Below are positions 41,601-56,200 of a stretch of 64,000 bases of DNA, piece after piece. The number at the start of each line of letters is the position of its first letter. The stretch's first letter is position 1. Both the position numbers and the translations under genes were made by a program. The DNA comes from Cordylochernes scorpioides (lineage: Eukaryota; Arthropoda; Arachnida; Pseudoscorpiones; Chernetidae). The notes beneath the pieces were generated by a model. That model was not told where the DNA came from, made no database searches, and saw only the letters and a program-made list of their open reading frames with translations. The DNA lies in NCBI GenBank assembly GCA_030710605.1, contig CP092863.1, positions 60,956,500 to 61,020,499 on the forward strand. The letters run 5' to 3'.

Positions 41601-44600
41601 TTTCTTCCATTCTTGTATTTGGTGTTCTACTAAATGAATCTCTATTGTCGACAGTAGTTCTTTTTCCATTCTTGTATTTGATGTTCTATTAAATGAAGCT
41701 CCATTGTCGACAGTAGTTCTTTTTCCATTCTTGTATTTGGTGTTCTACTAACTGTAGCTCCATTGTCTACAGTAGTTCTTTTTCCATTCTTGTATTTGGT
41801 ATTCTACTAACTGAATCTCCATTGTCGACAGTAGTTCTTTCTATCATTCTTGTATTTGATGTTCTACTAACTGAAGCTCCATCGTCGACAGTAGTTATTT
41901 TTCCATTCTTGTATTTGGTGTTCTGATAACTGAAGCTCCATTGTCGACAGTAGTTCTTTCTTCCATTCTTGTATTTGGTGTTTTACTAACTATAGCTCCA
42001 TTGTCTACAGTAGTTCTTTTTCCATTATTGTATTTGGTGTTCTACTAACTGAATCTCCATTGTCGACAGTAGTTCTTTCTATCATTCTTGTATTTGGTGT
42101 TCTATAACTGAAGCTCCATTGTCGACAGTAGTTCTTTTTCCATTCTTGTATTTGGTGTTCTATTAACTGAAGCTCCATTGTCGACAGTAGTTCTTTTTCC
42201 ATTCTTGTATTTGGTGTTCTACTAACTGGAGCTCCATTGTCGACAATAGTTCTTTTTCCATTCTTTTATTTGGTGTTCTACTAACTGTAGCTCCATTGTC
42301 GACAGTAGTTATTTTTCCATTCTTGTATTTGGTGTTCTACTAACTGAAGCTCCATTGTCGACAGTAGTTCTTTTTCCATTCTTGTATTTGGTGTTCTACT
42401 AACTGTAGCTCCATTGTCGACAGTAGTTCTTTTTCCATTCTTGTATTTGTGTTCTACTAACTGTAGCTCCATTGTCGACAGTAGTTCTTTTTCCATTCTT
42501 GTATTTGGCGTTATACTAACTGTAGCTCCATTGTCGACAGTAGTTCTTTTTCCATACTTGTATTTGGTGTTCCACTAACTGAAGCTCAATTTTCGACAGT
42601 AGTTCTTTTTCTATTCTTGTATTTGGTGTTCTACTAACTGAAGCTCCATTGTCTACAGTAGTTCTTTCTATCATTCTTGTATTTGGTGTTCTACTAACTG
42701 AAGCTCCATTGTCGACAGTAGTTCTTTGTTCCATTCTTGTATTTGGTGTTCTACTAACTGTAGCTCTATTGTCGACAGTAGTTCTTTTTTCATTCTTGTA
42801 TTTGATGTTCTACTAACTGAAGCTCCATTGTCGACAGTAATTCTTACTTCCATTCTTGTATTTGATGTTCTACTAACTGAAGCTCCATTGTCGACAGTAG
42901 TTCTTTTTCTATTCTTGTATTTGGTGTTCTGATAACTGAAGCTCCATGTCGACAGTAGTTCTTTCTTCCATTCTTGTATTTGGTGTTCTACTAAATGAAT
43001 CTCTATTGTCGACAGTAGTTCTTTTTCCATTCTTGTATTTGATGTTCTATTAAATGAAGCTCCATTGTCGACAGTAGTTCTTTTTCCATTCTTGTATTTG
43101 GTGTTCTACTAACTGTAGCTCCATTGTCTACAGTAGTTCTTTTTCCATTCTTGTATTTGGTATTCTACTAACTGAATCTCCATTGTCGACAGTAGTTCTT
43201 TCTATCATTCTTGTATTTGATGTTCTACTAACTGAAGCTCCATCGTCGACAGTAGTTATTTTTCCATTCTTGTATTTGGTGTTCTGATAACTGAAGCTCC
43301 ATTGTCGACAGTAGTTCTTTCTATCATTCTTGTATTTGGTGTTCTATAACTGAAGCTCCATTGTCGACAGTAGTTATTTTTCCATTCTTGTATTTGGTGT
43401 TCTATTAACTGAAGCTCCATTGTCGACAGTAGTTCTTTTTCCATTCTTGTATTTGGTGTTCTACTAACTGGAGCTCCATTGTCGACAATAGTTCTTTTTC
43501 CATTCTTTTATTTGGTGTTCTACTAACTGTAGCTCCATTGTCGACAGTAGTTATTTTTCCATTTTTGTATTTGGTGTTCTACTAACTGAAGCTCCATTGT
43601 CGACAGTAGTTCTTTTTCCATTCTTGTATTTGGTGTTCTACTAACTGTAGCTCCATTGTCGACAGTAGTTCTTTTTCCATTCTTGTATTTGGTGTTCTAC
43701 TAACTGTAGCTCCATTGTCGACAGTAGTTCTTTTTCCATTCTTGTATTTGGCGTTATACTAACTGTAGCTCCATTGTCGACAGCAGTTCTTTTTCCATAC
43801 TTGTATTTGGTGTTCCACTAACTGAAGCTCAATTTTCGACAGTAGTTCTTTTTCTATTCTTGTATTTGGTGTTCTACTAACTGAAGCTCCATTGTCTACA
43901 GTAGTTCTTTCTATCATTCTTGTATTTGGTGTTCTACTAACTGAATCTCCATTGTCGACAGTAGTTCTTTGTTCCATTCTTGTATTTGGTGTTCTACTAA
44001 CTGTAGCTCTATTGTCGACAGTAGTTCTTTTTTCATTCTTGTATTTGATGTTCTACTAACTGAAGCTCCATTGTCGACAGTAATTCTTACTTCCATTCTT
44101 GTATTTGATGTTCTACTAACTGAAGCTCCATTGTCGACAGTAGTTCTTTTTCTATTCTTGTATTTGGTGTTCTGATAACTGAAGCTCCATGTCGACAGTA
44201 GTTCTTTCTTCCATTCCTGTATTTGGTGTTCTACTAAATGAATCTCTATTGTCGACAGTAGTTCTTTTTCCATTCTTGTATTTGATGTTCTATTAAATGA
44301 AGCTCCATTGTCGACAGTAGTTATTTTTCCATTCTTGTATTTGGTGTTCTACTAACTGAAGTTCCATTGTCGACAGTAGTTCTTTTTCCATTCTTGTATT
44401 TGGTGTTCTACTAACTGTAGCTCCATTGTCGATAGTAGTTCTTTCTATCATTCTTGTATTTGGTGTTCTACTAACTGTAGCTCCATTGTCGACAGTAGTT
44501 CTTTTTCCATTCTTGTATTTGGTGTTCTACTAACTGAAGCTCCATTGTCGATAGTAGTTCTTTCTATCATTCTTGTATTTGGTGTTCTACTAACTGAAGC

Positions 44601-47600
44601 TCCATTGTCGACAGTAGTTCTTTTTCCATTCTTGTATTTGGTGTTCTACTAACTGTAGCTCCATTGTAGATAGTAGTTCTTTCTATCATTCTTGTATTTG
44701 GTGTTCTACTAACTGTAGCTCCATTGTCGACAGTAGTTCTTTTTCCATTCTTGTATTTGGTGTTCTACTAACTGTGGCTCCATTGTCGACAGTAGTTCTT
44801 TCTTCCATTCTTGTATTTGGTGTTCTACTAACTGTAGCTCCATTGTCGAGAGTAGTTCTTTTTCCATTCTTGTATTTGGCGTTCTACTAACTGTAGCTCC
44901 ATTGTCGACAGTAGTTCTTTTTCCATTCTTGTATTTGGTGTTCCACTAACTGAAGCTCAATTTTCGACAGTAGTTCTTTTTCCATTCTTGTATTTGGTGT
45001 TCTACTAACTGAAGCTCCATTGTCGACAGTAGTTCTTTCTTCCATTCTTGTATTTGGTGTTCTACTAACTGAATCTCCATTGTCGACAGTAGTTCTTTTT
45101 CCATTCTTGTATTTGGTGTTCTACTAACTGAAGCTCCATTGTCGACAGTAGTTCTTTTTCCATTCTTGTATTTGGTGTTCTACTAACTGTAGCTCCATTG
45201 TCGACAGTAGTTCTTTTTCCATTCTTGTATTTGGTGTTCTACTAACTGTGGCTCCATTGTCGACAGTAGTTCTTTCTTCCATTCTTGTATTTGGTGTTCT
45301 ACTAACTGTAGCTCCATTGTCGAGAGTAGTTCTTTTTCCATTCTTTTATTTGGTGTTCTACTAACTCTAGCTCCATTGTCGACAGTAGTTCTTTTTCCAT
45401 TCTTGTATTTGGTGTTCTACTAACTGTGGCTCCATTGTCGACAGTAGTTCTTTCTTCCATTCTTGTATTTGGTGTTCTACTAACTGTAGCTCCATTGTCG
45501 AGAGTAGTTCTTTTTCCATTCTTGTTGTTGGTGTTCTACTAACTGTAGCTCCATTGTAGACAGTAGTTCTTTTTCCATTCTTGTATTTGGTGTTCTACTA
45601 ACTGAAGCTCCATTGTCTACAGTAGTTCTTTCTATCATTCTTGTATTTGGTGTTCTACTAACTGAATCTCCATTGTCGACAGTAGTTCTTTGTTCCATTC
45701 TTGTATTTGGTGTTCTACTAACTGTAGCTCTATTGTCGACAGTAGTTCTTTTTTCATTCTTGTATTTGATGTTCTACTAACTGAAGCTCCATTGTCGACA
45801 GTAATTCTTACTTCCATTCTTGTATTTGATGTTCTACTAACTGAAGCTCCATTGTCGACAGTAGTTCTTTTTCTATTCTTGTATTTGGTGTTCTGATAAC
45901 TGAAGCTCCATGTCGACAGTAGTTCTTTCTTCCATTCCTGTATTTGGTGTTCTACTAAATGAATCTCTATTGTCGACAGTAGTTCTTTTTCCATTCTTGT
46001 ATTTGATGTTCTATTAAATGAAGCTCCATTGTCGACAGTAGTTATTTTTCCATTCTTGTATTTGGTGTTCTACTAACTGAAGTTCCATTGTCGACAGTAG
46101 TTCTTTTTCCATTCTTGTATTTGGTGTTCTACTAACTGTAGCTCCATTGTCGATAGTAGTTCTTTCTATCATTCTTGTATTTGGTGTTCTACTAACTGTA
46201 GCTCCATTGTCGACAGTAGTTCTTTTTCCATTCTTGTATTTGGTGTTCTACTAACTGAAGCTCCATTGTCGATAGTAGTTCTTTCTATCATTCTTGTATT
46301 TGGTGTTCTACTAACTGTAGCTCCATTGTCGACAGTAGTTCTTTTTCCATTCTTGTATTTGGTGTTCTACTAACTGAAGCTCCATTGTCGACAGTAGTTC
46401 TTTTTCCATTCTTGTATTTGGTGTTCTACTAACTGTAGCTCCATTGTAGATAGTAGTTCTTTCTATCATTCTTGTATTTGGTGTTCTACTAACTGTAGCT
46501 CCATTGTCGACAGTAGTTCTTTTTCCATTCTTGTATTTGGTGTTCTACTAACTGTGGCTCCATTGTCGACAGTAGTTCTTTCTTCCATTCTTGTATTTGG
46601 TGTTCTACTAACTGTAGCTCCATTGTCGAGAGTAGTTCTTTTTCCATTCTTGTATTTGGCGTTCTACTAACTGTAGCTCCATTGTCGACAGTAGTTCTTT
46701 TTCCATTCTTGTATTTGGTGTTCCACTAACTGAAGCTCAATTTTCGACAGTAGTTCTTTTTCCATTCTTGTATTTGGTGTTCTACTAACTGAAGCTCCAT
46801 TGTCGACAGTAGTTCTTTCTTCCATTCTTGTATTTGGTGTTCTACTAACTGAATCTCCATTGTCGACAGTAGTTCTTTTTCCATTCTTGTATTTGGTGTT
46901 CTACTAACTGTAGCTCCATTGTCGACAGTAGTTCTTTTTCCATTCTTGTATTTGGTGTTCCACTAACTGAAGCTCAATTTTCGACAGTAGTTCTTTTTCC
47001 ATTCTTGCATTTGGTGTTCTACTAACTGTGGCTCCATTGTCGACAGTAGTTCTTTCTTCCATTCTTTTATTTGGTGTTCTACTAACTCTAGCTCCATTGT
47101 CGACAGTAGTTCTTTTTCCATTCTTGTATTTGGTGTTCTACTAACTGTGGCTCCATTGTCGACAGTAGTTCTTTCTTCCATTCTTGTATTTGGTGTTCTA
47201 CTAACTGAAGCTCCATTGACGACAGTAGTTATTTTTCCATTCTCGTATTTGGTGTTCTAATAACTGAAGCTCCATTGTCGACAGTAGTCCTTTTTCCATT
47301 CTTGTATTTGGTGTTCTACTAACTGAAGCTCCATTGTCGACAGTAGTTCTTTTTCAATTTTTGTATTTGTTGTTCTACTAACTGAAGCTCCATGTCGACA
47401 GTAGTTCTTTCTTCCATTCTTGTATTTGGTGTTCTACTAAATGATTCTCTATTGTCGACAGTAGTTCTTTCTATCATTCTTGTATTTGCTGTTCTACTAA
47501 CTGAAGCTCCATTGTCGACAGTAGTTCTTTTTCCATTCTTGTATTTGATGTTTTATTAAATGAAGCTCCATTGTCGACAGTAGTTCTTTTTCCATTCTTG

Positions 47601-50600
47601 TATTTGGTGTTCTACTAACTGAAGCTCCATTGTCGACAGTAGTTCTTTTTTCATTCTTGTATTTGGTGTTCTACTAACTGTGGCTCCATTGTCGACAGTA
47701 GTTCTTTCTTCCATTCTTGTATTTGGTGTTCTACTAACTGTAGCTCCATTGTCGAGAGTAGTTCTTTTTCCATTCTTTTATTTGGTGTTCTACTAACTCT
47801 AGCTCCATTGTCGACAGTAGTTCTTTTTCCATTCTTGTATTTGGTGTTCTACTAACTGTGGCTCCATTGTCGACAGTAGTTCTTTCTTCCATTCTTGTAT
47901 TTGGTGTTCTACTAACTGTAGCTCCATTGTCGAGAGTAGTTCTTTTTCCATTCTTGTATTTGGTGTTCTACTAACTGTAGCTCCATTGTAGACAGTAGTT
48001 CTTTTTCCATTCTTGTATTTGGCGTTCTACTAACTGTAGCTCCATTGTCGACAGTAGTTCTTTTTCCATTCTTGTATTTGGTGTTCCACTAACTGAAGCT
48101 CAATTTTCGACAGTAGTTCTTTTTACATTATTGCATTTGGTGTTCTACTAACTGAAGCTCCATTGTCGACAGTAGTTCTTTCTTCCATTCTTGTATTTAG
48201 TGTTCTACTAACTGAATCTCCATTGTCGACAGTAGTTCTATCTATCATTCTTGTATTTGCTCTTCTACTAACTGAAGCTCCATTGACGACAGTAGTTCTT
48301 TTTCCATTCTCGTATTTGGTGTTCTAATAACTGAAGCTCCATTGTCGACAGTAGTTCTTTTTCCATTCTTGTATTTGGTGTTCTACTAACTGAAGCTCCA
48401 TTGTCGACAGTAGTTCTTTTTCCATTTTTGTATTTGTTGTTCTACTAACTGAAGCTCCATGTGGACAGTAGTTCTTTCTTCCATTCTTGTATTTGGTGTT
48501 CTACTAAATGATTCTCTATTGTCGACAGTAGTTCTTTCTATCATTCTTGTATTTGCTGTTCTACTAACTGTAGCTCTATTGTCGACAGTAGTTCTTTTTC
48601 CATTCTTGTATTTGATGTTCTACTAACTGAAGCTCCATTGTCGACAGTAATTCTTACTTCCATTCTTGTATTTGATGTTCTACTAACTGAAGCTCCATTG
48701 TCGACAGTAGTTCTTTTTCTATTCTTGTATTTGGTGTTCTGATAACTGAAGTTCCATTGTCGACAGTAGTTCTTTCTTCCATTCTTGTATTTGATGTTCT
48801 ACTAACTGAAGCTCCATTGTCGACAGTAATTCTTACTTCCATTCTTGTATTTGATGTTCCACTAACTGAAGCTCCATTGTCGACAGTAGTTCTTTTTCTA
48901 TTCTTGTATTTGGTGTTCTGATAACTGAAGTTCCATTGTCGACAGTAGTTCTTTCTTCCATTCTTGTATTTGGTGTTCTACTAACTGTAGCTCCAATGTC
49001 TACAGTAGTTATTTTTCCATTCTTGTGTTTGGTGTTCTATTAACTGAAGCTCCATTGTCGACAGTAGTTCTTTTTCCATTCTTGTATTTGGTGTTCTACT
49101 AACTGAAGCTCCATTGTCGACAGTAGTTCTTTCTATCATTCTTGTATTTGGTGTTCTACTAACTGTAGCTCCATTGTCGACAGTAGTTCTTTTTCCATTC
49201 TTGTATTTGGTGTTCTACTAACTGTGGCTCCATTGTCGACAGTAGTTCTTTCTTCCATTCTTGTATTTGGTGTTCTACTAACTGTAGCTCCATTGTCGAG
49301 AGTAGTTCTTTTTCCATTCTTGTATTTGGCGTTCTACTAACTTTAGCTCCATTGTCGACAGTAGTTCTTTTTCCATTCTTGTATTTGGTGTTCCACTAAC
49401 TGAAGCTCAATTTTCGACAGTAGTTCTTTTTCCATTCTTGTATTTGGTGTTCTACTAACTGAAGCTCCATTGTCGACAGTAGTTCTTTTTCCATTCTTGT
49501 ATTTGGTGTTCTACTAACTGTGGCTCCATTGTCGACAGTAGTTCTTTCTTCCATTCTTGTATTTGGTGTTCTTCTAACTGAAGCTCCATTGTCGACAGTA
49601 GTTCTTTCTATCATTCTTGTATTTGGTGTTCTACTAACTGTAGCTCCATTGTCGACAGTAGTTCTTTTTCCATTCTTGTATTTGGTGTTCTACTAACTGT
49701 GGCTCCATTGTCGACAGTAGTTCTTTCTTCCATTCTTGTATTTGGTGTTCTACTAACTGTAGCTCCATTGTCGAGAGTAGTTCTTTTTCCATTCTTGTAT
49801 TTGGTGTTCTACTAACTGTAGCTCCATTGTAGTCAGTAGTTCTTTTTCCATTCTTGTATTTGGTGTTCCACTAACTGAAGCTCAATTTTTGACAGTAGTT
49901 CTTTTTCCATTCTTGTATTTGGTGTTCTACTAACTGAAGCTCCATTGTCGACAGTAGTTCTTTTTTCCATTCTTGTATTTGGTGTTCTACTAACTGTAGC
50001 TCCATTGTCGACAGTAGTTCTTTTTCCATTCTTGTATTTGGTGTTCTACTAACTGTGGCTCCATTGTCGACAGTAGTTCTTTCTTCCATTCTTGTATTTG
50101 GTGTTCTACTAACTGTAGCTCCATTGTCGAGAGTAGTTCTTTTTCCATTCTTTTATTTGGTGTTCTACTAACTCTAGCTCCATTGTCGACAGTAGTTCTT
50201 TTTCCATTCTTGTATTTGGTGTTCTACTAACTGTGGCTCCATTGTCGACAGTAGTTCTTTCTTCCATTCTTGTATTTGGTGTTCTACTAACTGTAGCTCC
50301 ATTGTCGAGAGTAGTTCTTTTCCCATTCTTGTATTTGGTGTTCTACTAACTGTAGCTCCATTGTCGACAGTAGTTCTTTTCCATTCTTGTATTTGGTGTT
50401 CTACTAACTGTAACTCCATTGTCGACAGTAGTTCTTTTTCCATTCTTGTATTTGGTGTTCTACTAACTGTGGCTCCATTGTCGACAGTAGTTCTTTCTTC
50501 CATTCTTGTATTTGGTGTTCTACTAACTGTAGCTCCATTGTCGAGAGTAGTTCTTTTTCCATTCTTGTATTTGGTGTTCTACTAACTGTAGCTCCATTGT

Positions 50601-52711
50601 CGACAGTAGTTCTTTTTCCATTCTTGTATTTGGTGTTCTACTAACTGTAACTCCATTGTCGACAGTAGTTCTTTTTCCATTCTTGTATTTGGTGTTCTAC
50701 TAACTGAATCTCCATTGTCGACAGTAGTTCTATCTATCATTCTTGTATTTGCTCTTCTACTAACTGAAGCTCCATTGACGACAGTAGTTCTTTTTCCATT
50801 CTCGTATTTGGTGTTCTAATAACTGAAGCTCCATTGTCGACAGTAGTTCTTTTTCCATTCTTGTATTTGGTGTTCTACTAACTGAAGCTCCATTGTCGAC
50901 AGTAGTTCTTTTTCCATTTTTGTATTTGTTGTTCTACTAACTGAAGCTCCATGTCGACAGTAGTTCTTTCTTCCATTCTTGTATTTGGTGTTCTACTAAA
51001 TGATTCTCTATTGTCGACAGTAGTTCTTTCTATCATTCTTGTATTTGCTGTTCTACTAACTGAAGCTCCATTGTCGACAGTAGTTCTTTTTCCATTCTTG
51101 TATTTGATGTTCTATTAAATGAAGCTCCATTGTCGACAGTAGTTCTTTTTCCATTCTTGTATTTGGTGTTCTACTAACTGAAGCTCCATTGTCGACAGTA
51201 GTTCTTTTTCCATTCTTGTATTTGGTGTTCTACTAACTGTAGCTCCATTGTCGATAGTAGTTCTCTCTATCATTCTTGTATTTGGTGTTCTACTAACTGT
51301 AGCTCCATTGTCGACAGTAGTTCTTTTTCCATTCTTGTATCTGGTGTTCTACTAACTAAAGCTCCATTGTCAACAATAGTTCTTCTTTCCATTCTTGTAT
51401 TTGGTGTACTACTAAATGAAGCTCTATTGTCGACAGTAGTTCTTTTTCCATTCTTGTATTTCGTGTTCAACTAACTGAAGCTCCATTGTCGACAGTAGTT
51501 CTTTTTCTATTCTTGTATTTGGTGTTCTACTAACTGAAGCTCCATTGTCTACAGTAGTTCTTTCTATCATTCTTGTATTTGATGTTCTACTAACTGAAGC
51601 TCCATTGTCGACAGTAATTCTTACTTCCATTCTTGTATTTGATGTTCTACTAACTGAAGCTCCATTGTCGACAGTAGTTCTTTTTCTATTCTTGTATTTG
51701 TTGTTCTGATAACTGAAGTTCCATTGTCGACAGTAGTTCTTTCTTCCATTCTTGTATTTGGTGTTCTACTAACTGTAGCTCCATTGTCTACAGTAGTTCT
51801 TTCTATCATTCTTGTATTTGGTGTTCTACTAACTGTAGCTCCATTGTCGACAGTAGTTCTTTTTCCATTCTTGTATTTGGTGTTCTACTAACTGTGGCTC
51901 CATTGTCGACAGTAGTTCTTTCTTCCATTCTTGTATTTGGTGTTCTACTAACTGTAGCTCCATTGTCGAGAGTAGTTCTTTTTCCATTCTTGTATTTGGC
52001 GTTCTACTAACTGTAGCTCCATTGTCGACTGTAGTTCTTTTTCCATTCTTGTATTTGGTGTTCCACTAACTGAAGCTCAATTTTCGACAGTAGTTCTTTT
52101 TCCATTCTTGTATTTGGTGTTCTACTAACTGAAGCTCCATTGTCGACAGTAGTTCTTTTTTCCCATTCTTGTATTTGGTGTTCTACTAACTGTAGCTCCA
52201 TTGTCGACAGTAGTTCTTTTTCCATTCTTGTATTTGGTGTTCTACTAACTGTGGCTCCATTGTCGACAGTAGTTCTTTCTTCCATTCTTGTATTTGCGTG
52301 TTCTACTAACTGTAGCTCCATTGTCGAGAGTAGTTCTTTTTCCATTCTTTTATATGGTGTTCTACTAACTCTAGCTCCATTGTCGACAGTAGTTCTTTTT
52401 CCATTCTTGTATTTGGTGTTCTACTAACTGTGGCTCCATTGTCGACAGTAGTTCTTTCTTCCATTCTTGTATTTGGTGTTCTACTAACTGTAGCTCCATT
52501 GTCGAGAGTAGTTCTTTTTCCATTCTTTTATTTGGTGTTCTACTAACTCTAGCTCCATTTTCGACAGTAGTTCTTTTTCCATTCTTGTATTTGGTGTTCT
52601 ACTAACTGTGGCTCCATTGTCGACAGTAGTTCTTTCTTCCATTCTTGTATTTGGTGTTCTACTAACTGTAGCTCCATTGTCGAGAGTAGTTCTTTTTCCA
52701 TTCTTGTATTT

Positions 52712-52811
52712 NNNNNNNNNNNNNNNNNNNNNNNNNNNNNNNNNNNNNNNNNNNNNNNNNNNNNNNNNNNNNNNNNNNNNNNNNNNNNNNNNNNNNNNNN
52801 NNNNNNNNNNN
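52712..52811. other. Assembly gap of 100 N inside the satellite
   Basis: Exactly 100 N, the conventional placeholder for a gap of unknown size. The true satellite is therefore probably longer than shown. Confidence 0.97.
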
Positions 52812-53278
52812 TTTGGTGTTCTACTAACTGTTCCATAGTCGACAGTATGGTTTTGGTGTTCTACTAACTGTAGCTCCATTGTCGACAGTAGTTCTTTTTC
52901 CATTCTTGTATTTGGTGTTCTACTAACTGTGGCTCCATTGTCGACAGTAGTTCTTTCTTCCATTCTTGTATTTGGTGTTCTACTAACTGTAGCTCCATTG
53001 TCGAGAGTAGTTCTTTTTCCATTCTTTTATATGGTGTTCTACTAACTCTAGCTCCATTGTCGACAGTAGTTCTTTTTCCATTCTTGTATTTGGTGTTCTA
53101 CTAACTGTGGCTCCATTGTCGACAGTAGTTCTTTCTTCCATTCTTGTATTTGGTGTTCTACTAACTGTAGCTCCATTGTCGAGAGTAGTTCTTTTTCCAT
53201 TCTTGTATTTGGTGTTCTACTAACTGTTGCTCCATTGTAGTCAGTAGTTCTTTTTCCATTCTTGTATTTGGCGTTCTA

Positions 53279-56200
53279 CTAACTGTAGCTCCATTGTCGA
53301 CAGTAGTTCTTTTTCCATTCTTGTATTTGGTGTTCCACTAACTGAAGCTCAATTTTCGACAGTAGTTCTTTTTCCATTCTTGCATTTGGTGTTCTACTAA
53401 CTGAAGCTCCATTGTCGACAGTAGTTCTTTCTTCCATTCTTGTATTTGGTGTTCTACTAACTGAATCTCCATTGTCGACAGTAGTACTATCTATCATTCT
53501 TGTATTTGCTATTCTACTAACTGAAGCTCCATTGACGACAGTAGTTCTTTTTCCATTCTCGTATTTGGTGTTCTAATAACTGAAGCTCCATTGTCGACAG
53601 TAGTTCTTTTTCCATTTTTGTATTTGTTGTTCTACTAACTGAAGCTCCATGTCGACAGTAATTCTTTCTTCCATTCTTGTATTTGGTGTTCTACTAAATG
53701 ATTCTCTATTGTCGACAGTAGTTCTTTCTATCATTCTTGTATTTGCTGTTCTACTAACTGAAGCTCCATTGTCGACAGTAGTTCTTTTTCCATTCTTGTT
53801 TTTGATGTTCTATTAAATGAAGCTCCATTGTCGACAGTAGTTCTTTTTCCATTCTTGTATTTGGTGTTCTACTAACTGAAGCTCCATTGTCGACAGTAGT
53901 TCTTTTTCCATTCTTGTATTTGGTGTTCTACTAACTGTAGCTCCATTGTCGATAGTAGTTCTCTCTATCATTCTTGTATTTGGTGTTCTACTAACTGTAG
54001 CTCCATTGTCGACAGTAGTTCTTTTTTCCATTCTTGTATCTGGTGTTCTACTAACTAAAGCTCCATTGTCAACAATAGTTCTTTTTTCCATTCTTGTATC
54101 TGGTGTACTACTAAATGAAGCTCTATTGTCGACAGTAGTTCTTTTTCGATTCTTGTATTTCGTGTTCTACAAACTGAAGCTCCATTGTCGACAGTAGTTC
54201 TTTTTCCATTCTTGTATTTGGTGTTCTACTAACTGTAGCTCCATTGTCGATAGTAGTTCTCTCTATCATTCTTGTATTTGGTGTTCTACTAACTGTAGCT
54301 CCATTGTCGACAGTAGTTCTTTTTCCATTCTTGTATCTGGTGTTCTACTAACTAAAGCTCCATTGTCAACAATAGTTCTTTTTTCCATTCTTGTATTTGG
54401 TGTACTACTAAATGAAGCTCTATTGTCGACAGTAGTTCTTTCTATCATTCTTGTATTTGCTGTTCTACTAACTGAAGCTCCATTGTCGACAGTAGTTCTT
54501 TTTCCATTCTTGTATTTGATGTTCTATTAAATGAAGCTCCATTGTCGACAGTAGTTCTTTTTCCATTCTTGTATTTGGTGTTCTACTAACTGAAGCTCCA
54601 TTGTCGACAGTAGTTCTTTTTCCATTCTTGTATTTGGTGTTCTACTAACTGTAGCTCCATTGTCGATAGTAGTTCTCTCTATCATTCTTGTATTTGGTGT
54701 TCTATTAACTGTAGCTCCATTGTCGACAGTAGTTCTTTTTCCATTCTTGTATCTGGTGTTCTACTAACTAAAGCTCCATTGTCAACAATAGTTCTTTTTT
54801 CCATTCTTGTATTTGGTGTACTACTAAATGAAGCTCTATTGTCGACAGTAGTTCTTTTTCCATTCTTGTATTTCGTGTTCAACTAACTGAAGCTCCATTG
54901 TCGACAGTAGTTCTTTTTCTATTCTTGTATTTGGTGTTCTACTAACTGAAGCTCCATTGTCTACAGTAGTTCTTTCTATCATTCTTGTATTTGGTGTTCT
55001 ACTAACTGAAGCTCCATTGTCGACAGTAGTTCTTTCTTCCATTCTTGTATTTGGTGTTCTACTAACTGTAGCTCTATTGTCGACAGTAGTTCTTTTTCCA
55101 TTCTTGTATTTGATGTTCTACTAACTGAAGCTCCATTGTCGACAGTAATTCTTACTTCCATTCTTGTATTTGATGTTCTACTAACTGAAGCTCCATTGTC
55201 GACAGTAGTTCTTTTTCTATTCTTGTATTTGGTGTTCTGATAACTGAAGTTCCATTGTCGACAGTAGTTCTTTCTTCCATTCTTGTATTTGGTGTTCTAC
55301 TAACTGTAGCTCCATTGTCTACAGTAGTTCTTTCTATCATTCTTGTATTTGGTGTTCTACTAACTGTAGCTCCATTGTCGACAGTAGTTCTTTTTCCATT
55401 CTTGTATTTGGTGTTCTACTAACTGTGGCTCCATTGTCGACAGTAGTTCTTTCTTCCATTCTTGTATTTGGTGTTCTACTAACTGTAGCTCCATTGTCGA
55501 GAGTAGTTCTTTTTCCATTCTTGTATTTGGCGTTCTACTAACTGTAGCTCCATTGTCGACAGTAGTTCTTTTTCCATTCTTGTATTTGGTGTTCCACTAA
55601 CTGAAGCTCAATTTTCGACAGTAGTTCTTTTTCCATTCTTGTATTTGGTGTTCTACTAACTGAAGCTCCATTGTCGACAGTAGTTCTTTTTCCCATTCTT
55701 GTATTTGGTGTTCTACTAACTGTAGCTCCATTGTCGACAGTAGTTCTTTTTCCATTCTTGTATTTGGTGTTCTACTAACTGTGGCTCCATTGTCGACAGT
55801 AGTTCTTTCTTCCATTCTTGTATTTGGTGTTCTACTAACTGTATCTCCATTGTCGAGAGTAGTTCTTTTTCCATTCTTTTATATGGTGTTCTACTAACTC
55901 TAGCTCCATTGTCGACAGTAGTTCTTTTTCCATTCTTGTATTTGGTGTTCTACTAACTGTGGCTCCATTGTCGACAGTAGTTCTTTCTTCCATTCTTGTA
56001 TTTGGTGTTCTACTAACTGTAGCTCCATTGTCGAGAGTAGTTCTTTTTCCATTCTTGTATTTGGTGTTCTACTAACTGTTGCTCCATTGTAGTCAGTAGT
56101 TCTTTTTCCATTCTTGTATTTGGCGTTCTACTAACTGTAGCTCCATTGTCGACAGTAGTTCTTTTTCCATTCTTGTATTTGGTGTTCCACTAACTGAAGC

